This document shows positions 59,606 to 64,000 of a DNA stretch of 64,000 nt, one piece after another (the stretch's first letter is position 1; each line of letters starts with the position of its first letter). This DNA is from Methanoculleus oceani (GTDB taxonomy: Archaea; Halobacteriota; Methanomicrobia; Methanomicrobiales; Methanoculleaceae), in assembly GCF_023702065.1 (NCBI RefSeq), contig NZ_QFDM01000001.1:62001-126000 (forward strand), written 5' to 3'. Under the pieces are notes generated by a model. The model had not been told where the DNA came from. It did no database searches and worked only from the letters and a program-made list of their open reading frames with translations. A program made the translations under genes and the position numbers.

Positions 59606-61798
59606 TTACGCCAGGTAGTCGTCCGGGCGCGGGATCTGTTCCTTCAGACCCTTGCGCCGGCGGATGTTCTTGACCACGTCGCCCACGATGCCGGCGGGGA
59701 CCAGTTCGAACCCGGCGAACTCGGTGCTCCACATCGCACGCCCTTCGGTGGCGGACCGGATGTCTCCGGCAAACCCGAAGAGCTCGGCGACCGGCGCCCT
59801 GCCGACGATCGTCATCGTGTCGCCTTCGCTCAGCATATCGGAGACCTGACCGCGCCGACCCTGGATCTGCGAGGTTGCCGCACCCATCTGGTCGGTCGGG
59901 ACCGTGATCTGGATCTTCTGGATAGGCTCGAGGAGCGAGTCGCCGCCCATCAGCAGCCCCGCCTTGACGGCGCTCCTGACCGCCGGAATGACCTGACCGG
60001 GACCGCGGTGAATGGCATCCTCGTGGAGTTTCACGTCCACCAGCCGAATTTTCAGGTTCTGGACCAGCTCGTCGGCGAGCGGGCCGCCGCGGAGCGCTTC
60101 GCGCCAGCCGTCGAGGACCAGTTCCATCGTCTCGTTGAGGTACTGGATACCCTTCGTCATGTCGATGAACATGTTGGTAGCCTCGATCGCCTTGACGTTC
60201 TTGGCCTCGTCCTTATCCATACCGGCGGCAACGAGGGCATCACGCCGCTCGAGCGCCTGCTGGTTCATCGAGACCTCGCCGTCCTGGATCGCCTTCACGA
60301 CTGCCGGGTCCATCGGCTCGAGCTCGATGTAGAACCGGTTGTGGCGGTTGGGCGACTTCCCTTCGACCGGGCCTGCCCCGCTCGTGATCGTCTCGCGGTA
60401 GACGACGATCGGCGGGGAGGTGATGATCTCGACACCCTTGTCGCGCTTGATGCGGCCGGTGATGATCTCGAGATGGAGTTCGCCCATGCCGCTGATCAGG
60501 TGCTCGCCGGTCTCCTCGTTGATCGAGACCTGCACCGTCGGGTCTTCCTTGCCCACCTGCCGGAGGACCTCGACGAGCTTCGGGAGGTCCTTCATGCTCT
60601 TCGCCTCGACGGCGACGGTCATGACCGGCTCGGAGTAGTGCTTCAGCGACTCGAAGGGAGTCATATCGATGAGCGTCGTGACGGTCGAACCGACGATGGC
60701 GTCCTTTAAGCCCGTCACGGCGGCAATGTTGCCGGCGGCCAGTCCTTCCACCTCGATCCGCTCGGCACCCATGAAGATACCGACCTGAGCGAGGCGGTTC
60801 GCGCGCTTTGCCGTACCCATGACGTAGCACTCGGTGCCCCGGCGGAGCGTCCCCGAGAAGAGACGGCCGGTGGCGACCTCGCCTGCATGCGGGTCGAACG
60901 ATATATCGGTGACCATCAGGCAGACGGGGCCGTTCGGGTCGCAGTTGATCATTGCCTTGCCCTCGGGGGAGGTGTAGTCGCCGTGCCAGATGATGTGGAC
61001 ACGCCGGTCCTGGGCCTGGAGGGGGTTCGGGAGGTGCTTGACCACCATGTCGAGCAGCACGGCATGGAGGGGGCTGTTCTTCGCCAGCCACTTCATGTCG
61101 CCGGTGTTGCACTTCTCGTAGACATCCTTGAACGAGACACCGCTGCTCTTCATGAACGGAGCGGAGACGGCCCAGTTGTAGAGAGCCGAGCCGAAGGCGA
61201 CGGTGCCCTTCGCGGCATCCAGTTTCCAGCCTTCGTTATACATCTTCTCGTTCATGCCCTTGATCAGTTTGTTGACCTTGTCGATCACCTTCGCGAGGCG
61301 GATCTGCATCTCCTGCTCGTCCACCTTCAGCTCGTTGATCAGCCGGTCCACCTTGTTGATGAAGAGAACCGGGCGGACACCCTCCTTCAAGGCCTGCCGC
61401 AGCACCGTCTCCGTCTGGGGCATGGTGCCTTCGACCGCGTCCACCACGACGACGGCGCCATCCACCGCACGCATGGCGCGGGTCACGTCACCGCCGAAGT
61501 CCACGTGGCCGGGGGTATCGATCATGTTGATGAGGTACTCCTCCCCGCCGTACTCGTGGACCATCGATACGTTGCTCGCATCGATGGTGATGCCGCGTGC
61601 CTGTTCCTCCTCGTCGGAGTCCATGAAGAGCTGTCTGCCGGCGAGCTCCTCGCTGATCATGCCTGCGCCGGCGAGCAAATTGTCCGAGAGTGTTGTCTTT
61701 CCGTGATCGATGTGGGCGACGATACCGATGTTCCGGATGTGCTCCGGCTTGTCCATCAGCTCCGTCACCCGCTCTACCATCTTCTTTCGTCTGGTCAT
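59606..61798 (-). CDS. Elongation factor EF-2
   Basis: This 730-residue GTPase moves tRNA and mRNA on the ribosome. The P-loop is [11 protein letters not shown]3 is [10 protein letters not shown]4 is NKVD. Switch I includes ARGITID. Near the C-terminus is [14 protein letters not shown], whose His is modified to diphthamide. The start [15 protein letters not shown] at 61798 has a GGTG site six bases upstream; a frame extends to 61810. It closes the rps12-rps7-EF-2 operon on the minus strand. A tail fragment lies at 55697. Confidence 0.96.
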   Translation of the reverse strand: MTRRKKMVERVTELMDKPEHIRNIGIVAHIDHGKTTLSDNLLAGAGMISEELAGRQLFMDSDEEEQARGITIDASNVSMVHEYGGEEYLINMIDTPGHVDFGGDVTRAMRAVDGAVVVVDAVEGTMPQTETVLRQALKEGVRPVLFINKVDRLINELKVDEQEMQIRLAKVIDKVNKLIKGMNEKMYNEGWKLDAAKGTVAFGSALYNWAVSAPFMKSSGVSFKDVYEKCNTGDMKWLAKNSPLHAVLLDMVVKHLPNPLQAQDRRVHIIWHGDYTSPEGKAMINCDPNGPVCLMVTDISFDPHAGEVATGRLFSGTLRRGTECYVMGTAKRANRLAQVGIFMGAERIEVEGLAAGNIAAVTGLKDAIVGSTVTTLIDMTPFESLKHYSEPVMTVAVEAKSMKDLPKLVEVLRQVGKEDPTVQVSINEETGEHLISGMGELHLEIITGRIKRDKGVEIITSPPIVVYRETITSGAGPVEGKSPNRHNRFYIELEPMDPAVVKAIQDGEVSMNQQALERRDALVAAGMDKDEAKNVKAIEATNMFIDMTKGIQYLNETMELVLDGWREALRGGPLADELVQNLKIRLVDVKLHEDAIHRGPGQVIPAVRSAVKAGLLMGGDSLLEPIQKIQITVPTDQMGAATSQIQGRRGQVSDMLSEGDTMTIVGRAPVAELFGFAGDIRSATEGRAMWSTEFAGFELVPAGIVGDVVKNIRRRKGLKEQIPRPDDYLA

Positions 61799-61827
61799 GA
61801 AATACACCAAAAAAATAATAGAGAGTT

Positions 61828-62418
61828 TTAGCGGGCAGCCTTTGCAATACGTTCTCTTTCTTCTTTCTTCGAGACGGCGTATGAGCGGGTGTCGCCGTTC
61901 GCCGCAGCGATCAGCTCTTCGGCAAGCGCCTCGCTCACGCTCTTCTTCTTCTTGTGGCTCGCCTGCAGGACACCGGCAGTGATGAACCGGAGCGCAGTAT
62001 CGACACGGCGCTGGGGAGCGGTATCGACCGACTTCGGCACGTTGATACCGCCGTATTTCAGCCGGACGGTCTCCTCGCGGGGCCCGGTGTTCGCGACTGC
62101 GTCCACCAGCACCTGAACCGGGTTCTTCTTGGTCTTCTTGTTGACGATCTCGAAGGCGTCCCGGACGATGCGGATGGCGAGTTCTTTCTTGCCGGTATTG
62201 TTCTCGGTCTGCATCAGCTTGTTGATCAGGCGCTCGACGATCAGCATGTTGCTCTTGTTGAACTGCTGGCCGACGAGCTTGCCGCAGGAGTGCGGCACGA
62301 TCATCGTGTGCAGGTTCACGTAACGGGCAAGGCTCGGGTCCTGGATCTCCACCTCGCTCATGTCCCAGCGGTTAAAGAGGAGCTGCTGGGCTCCCGTTCC
62401 CGCCTCTGCTTCTACCAT
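61828..62418 (-). CDS. rps7: Ribosomal protein uS7
   Basis: This 196-residue protein is the archaeal small-subunit protein that nucleates the 3' major domain of 16S rRNA. Conserved blocks: [40 protein letters not shown] and the C-terminal [20 protein letters not shown]. Length is usual for archaea. The rps12 gene ends five bases before its start, and EF-2 follows 29 bases after its stop. Confidence 0.96.
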   Translation of the reverse strand: MVEAEAGTGAQQLLFNRWDMSEVEIQDPSLARYVNLHTMIVPHSCGKLVGQQFNKSNMLIVERLINKLMQTENNTGKKELAIRIVRDAFEIVNKKTKKNPVQVLVDAVANTGPREETVRLKYGGINVPKSVDTAPQRRVDTALRFITAGVLQASHKKKKSVSEALAEELIAAANGDTRSYAVSKKEERERIAKAAR

Positions 62419-62423
62419 ACTAT

Positions 62424-62852
62424 TTACCTCCGCGGCTTCTCCTTGCGGCCCGTGACCATTTCACGCAGGCTGACGTTGTTCACCTTGGTCACGACGAACC
62501 GGACGCCGGGGATATCACCCATCGACCTGCCCAGTCTGCCGCCGATGCCCTCGATCTCGACCTCATCGTGTTCGTCGATGAAGTTGATGGCACCGTCGCC
62601 GACGGCGAACGCCGTTACCTGACGACCGTTCTTGATCAGCTGTACGCGGACGCACTTCCTGATCGCAGAGTTCGGCTGCTTTGCCTCAACACCCACCTTC
62701 TCGAGAACAATCCCGCGGCCCTGCGGTGCTCCCTCAAGGGGGTCGGATTTCACATCGAGCCCGAGCTGGCGCCGTGCGTAAACGGTGTCGTGCCACCGGT
62801 TATTATTTGCGTCGCGCTTCAGTTTTCGGGCTGCAAATTTACCATTTCCCAT
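62424..62852 (-). CDS. rps12: Ribosomal protein uS12
   Basis: This 142-residue protein lies at the decoding centre. It holds [20 protein letters not shown], the block containing the conserved PNSAxRK loop, and the basic C-terminal GRKEKPRR. It is the first gene of the operon with rps7 and EF-2. A TATA box (AATATATAAATCC on the minus strand, near 62925-62937) lies upstream, with an AACGCGCGTT palindrome at 62913-62922 near the transcription start. Confidence 0.96.
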   Translation of the reverse strand: MGNGKFAARKLKRDANNNRWHDTVYARRQLGLDVKSDPLEGAPQGRGIVLEKVGVEAKQPNSAIRKCVRVQLIKNGRQVTAFAVGDGAINFIDEHDEVEIEGIGGRLGRSMGDIPGVRFVVTKVNNVSLREMVTGRKEKPRR

Positions 62853-62989
62853 CGAATACCCTCGTATCAGTTGAATTTGTGGATAGGAGCAACTCCTGGT
62901 GTGCTATAAAGCAACGCGCGTTACGGATTTATATATTGTGGAACCCGTCTGCGCGCCGATCTTCCGCCTTAATTATTTGATCGGGAGCT

Positions 62990-63005
62990 GATATAATATT
63001 ATATC
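62990..63005 (+). promoter_or_regulatory. 16-base palindrome in queD promoter
   Basis: GATATAATATTATATC is a perfect palindrome that covers the expected TATA box of the queD/queE operon and ends 20 bases before the ATG at 63026. A regulator binding here would block transcription-factor access. Confidence 0.5.
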
Positions 63006-63025
63006 CTGGCGGGCAACCTTCATTG

Positions 63026-63439
63026 ATGATAACCCGGATATACAAAGAGGTTTTTTTCGAGGCTACCCATCGCCTGATCCACTATCAGGGGAAGTGTTTC
63101 CGGCTGCACGGTCACCAGTGGCGTGTAGAGACCTGGATCGAGGGTGAGGCCGATGAGCGCACCGGGATCGTCCTTGACTACAACTGCATCAAAGAGGTCG
63201 TCGGACGATTCGACCACCAGGTGATCTTAAACGAGGACGACCCCATGGCGGCATGCATCGAGGCGTTCCATCCGGTCGTCACCACCCCGGGCGACCCGAC
63301 GAGCGAGCTCCTTGCCGGCCTCGTCGCGGAGATGATCGATGCCGAAGCCGCACGGCAGGGACACGATGCCCGCGTGGCGAAGATCCGGGTCTGGGAGTCG
63401 ACGACCTGTTACGCAGAGCGCACCTATGATCGTCAGTGA
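63026..63439 (+). CDS. queD: 6-carboxytetrahydropterin synthase, QueD-type
   Basis: This 137-residue enzyme of the 6-pyruvoyl-tetrahydropterin family makes carboxytetrahydropterin for archaeosine/queuosine. The zinc His are in ATHRLIH and RLHGHQWRVE, and the DHQVILNEDDP block and VWESTTCYAERTY contain the catalytic Asp/His-Glu. It is usually followed by QueE, as here with a 14-base overlap. The leaderless ATG at 63026 is preferred to the TTG at 63023. Confidence 0.92.
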   Translation: MITRIYKEVFFEATHRLIHYQGKCFRLHGHQWRVETWIEGEADERTGIVLDYNCIKEVVGRFDHQVILNEDDPMAACIEAFHPVVTTPGDPTSELLAGLVAEMIDAEAARQGHDARVAKIRVWESTTCYAERTYDRQ

Positions 63440-64000
63440 GATCTTCCGGAGCCTTCAGGGGGAGGGGAAGAACCAGGGGCGGCCCTGCACATTCGTCCGG
63501 CTCGCCGGGTGCAACCTCCGGTGCGCCTGGTGCGACACCTCCTACGCCAGGGAAGGCGGGACGGAGATGAGCGTCATAGAGGTCCTCGACCGGGTCTGGC
63601 TGCAGAACGGGAAGCAGATCTGCATCACCGGCGGGGAACCACTCCTGCAGCAGGAGGAGGTTCTCGAGCTCCTCAAGAAGTTCAGCCTTCATGGATATAC
63701 CGTCGAGATCGAGACGAACGGCACCCGCGACTTCCGGCGGATGCAGCCGTACGCCTCCATCTGCATGGACGTCAAGTGCCCCTCGTCGGGCGAGAAGAGC
63801 GATCTTTCGCTCCTCTCATTCATCACCCCCCGCGACTGCGTCAAGTTCGTGGTGGCGGACGAGGACGACCTCCTCTATGCACAGGCGGTGATGAGCCGGT
63901 GCGAGATCCGCGGCGAGGTCTTCATCTCGCCGGTGGAGGGGTCCGATTACCGCGCCATCGCAGACTACGTCGTGAAAGAGAACCTCCCGGCGAGGTTCCA
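63426..64000 (+). CDS. queE: 7-carboxy-7-deazaguanine synthase, 3' cut by window
   Basis: This partial radical-SAM enzyme converts carboxytetrahydropterin to 7-carboxy-7-deazaguanine. The N-terminal EIFRSLQGEGKNQGRPCTFV leads to the cluster site CNLRCAWC (CxxxCxxC), then CITGGEPLLQ and VEIETNGTR for SAM binding. The last codons are missing at the window edge. It overlaps queD by 14 bases, so the two act in the same archaeosine pathway and are translated together. Confidence 0.93.
   Translation, partial: MIVSEIFRSLQGEGKNQGRPCTFVRLAGCNLRCAWCDTSYAREGGTEMSVIEVLDRVWLQNGKQICITGGEPLLQQEEVLELLKKFSLHGYTVEIETNGTRDFRRMQPYASICMDVKCPSSGEKSDLSLLSFITPRDCVKFVVADEDDLLYAQAVMSRCEIRGEVFISPVEGSDYRAIADYVVKENLPARF

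Noticed and set aside
60887-61831. 314-codon plus-strand frame opposite EF-2
   Set aside because: Antisense shadow of EF-2.

Overview
This 64 kb window comes from a GC-rich methanogenic archaeon, most likely a Methanomicrobiales member close to Methanoculleus. That placement is inferred from gene content. The window holds a complete F420-reducing hydrogenase operon (frhADGB), archaeal translation genes (EF-2, uS7, uS12, aIF2-beta carrying a C-terminal TRAM domain, RNA polymerase subunit L), the archaeal GTP cyclohydrolase MptA, and many Met-Asn-Pro-Thr-rich secreted proteins with PEGA or propeller repeats. Promoters are archaeal (TATA boxes about 25 bases before leaderless or Shine-Dalgarno starts).

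Layout. 0-10 kb: small zinc-ribbon, secreted and metallopeptidase genes, ending in a voltage-sensor/CorA fusion. 10-14 kb: an AT-rich accessory stretch (DUF3800 protein, three-PEGA lipoprotein), a recombination scar joining a beheaded epoxide hydrolase to a histidine-kinase tail, then tRNA-Asn. 14-24.5 kb: housekeeping genes (two M24 peptidases, AAA+ ATPase plus MBL hydrolase, rpoL, aIF2-beta, flavodoxin, ilvC, mptA) with a decayed purL fragment. 24.7-28.4 kb: frhADGB. 28.8-38.5 kb: SpeD homologue, stand-alone LigD phosphoesterase with a C2H2 mini-protein, HerA-type ATPase, histidine kinase, prenyltransferase and several small enzymes. 38.6-48.3 kb: small GTPase with divergent partner, HEAT-repeat proteins, a large M1 aminopeptidase, and two arrays of short hairpins placed directly behind stop codons. 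48.6-52 kb: a three-gene ABC exporter-like operon whose promoter lies inside a 134-base inverted repeat. 52-59.5 kb: secreted proteins and tandem duplications, including a stray copy of the EF-2 gene end. 59.6-64 kb: EF-2/rps7/rps12 on the minus strand and queD/queE (cut by the window edge) on the plus strand.

The most unusual signal is the hairpin family at 39332-39817 and 46169-46276. About 25 short stem-loops have stems that differ in sequence but keep pairing, and they are joined by two linker types that strictly alternate. The linkers are the conserved part. I do not recognise this family. Other notable items are the voltage-sensor/CorA fusion with GTN in place of GMN, a SpeD homologue apparently lacking the pyruvoyl-forming serine, the N-terminal extension of FrhG, and four separate recombination or duplication scars.
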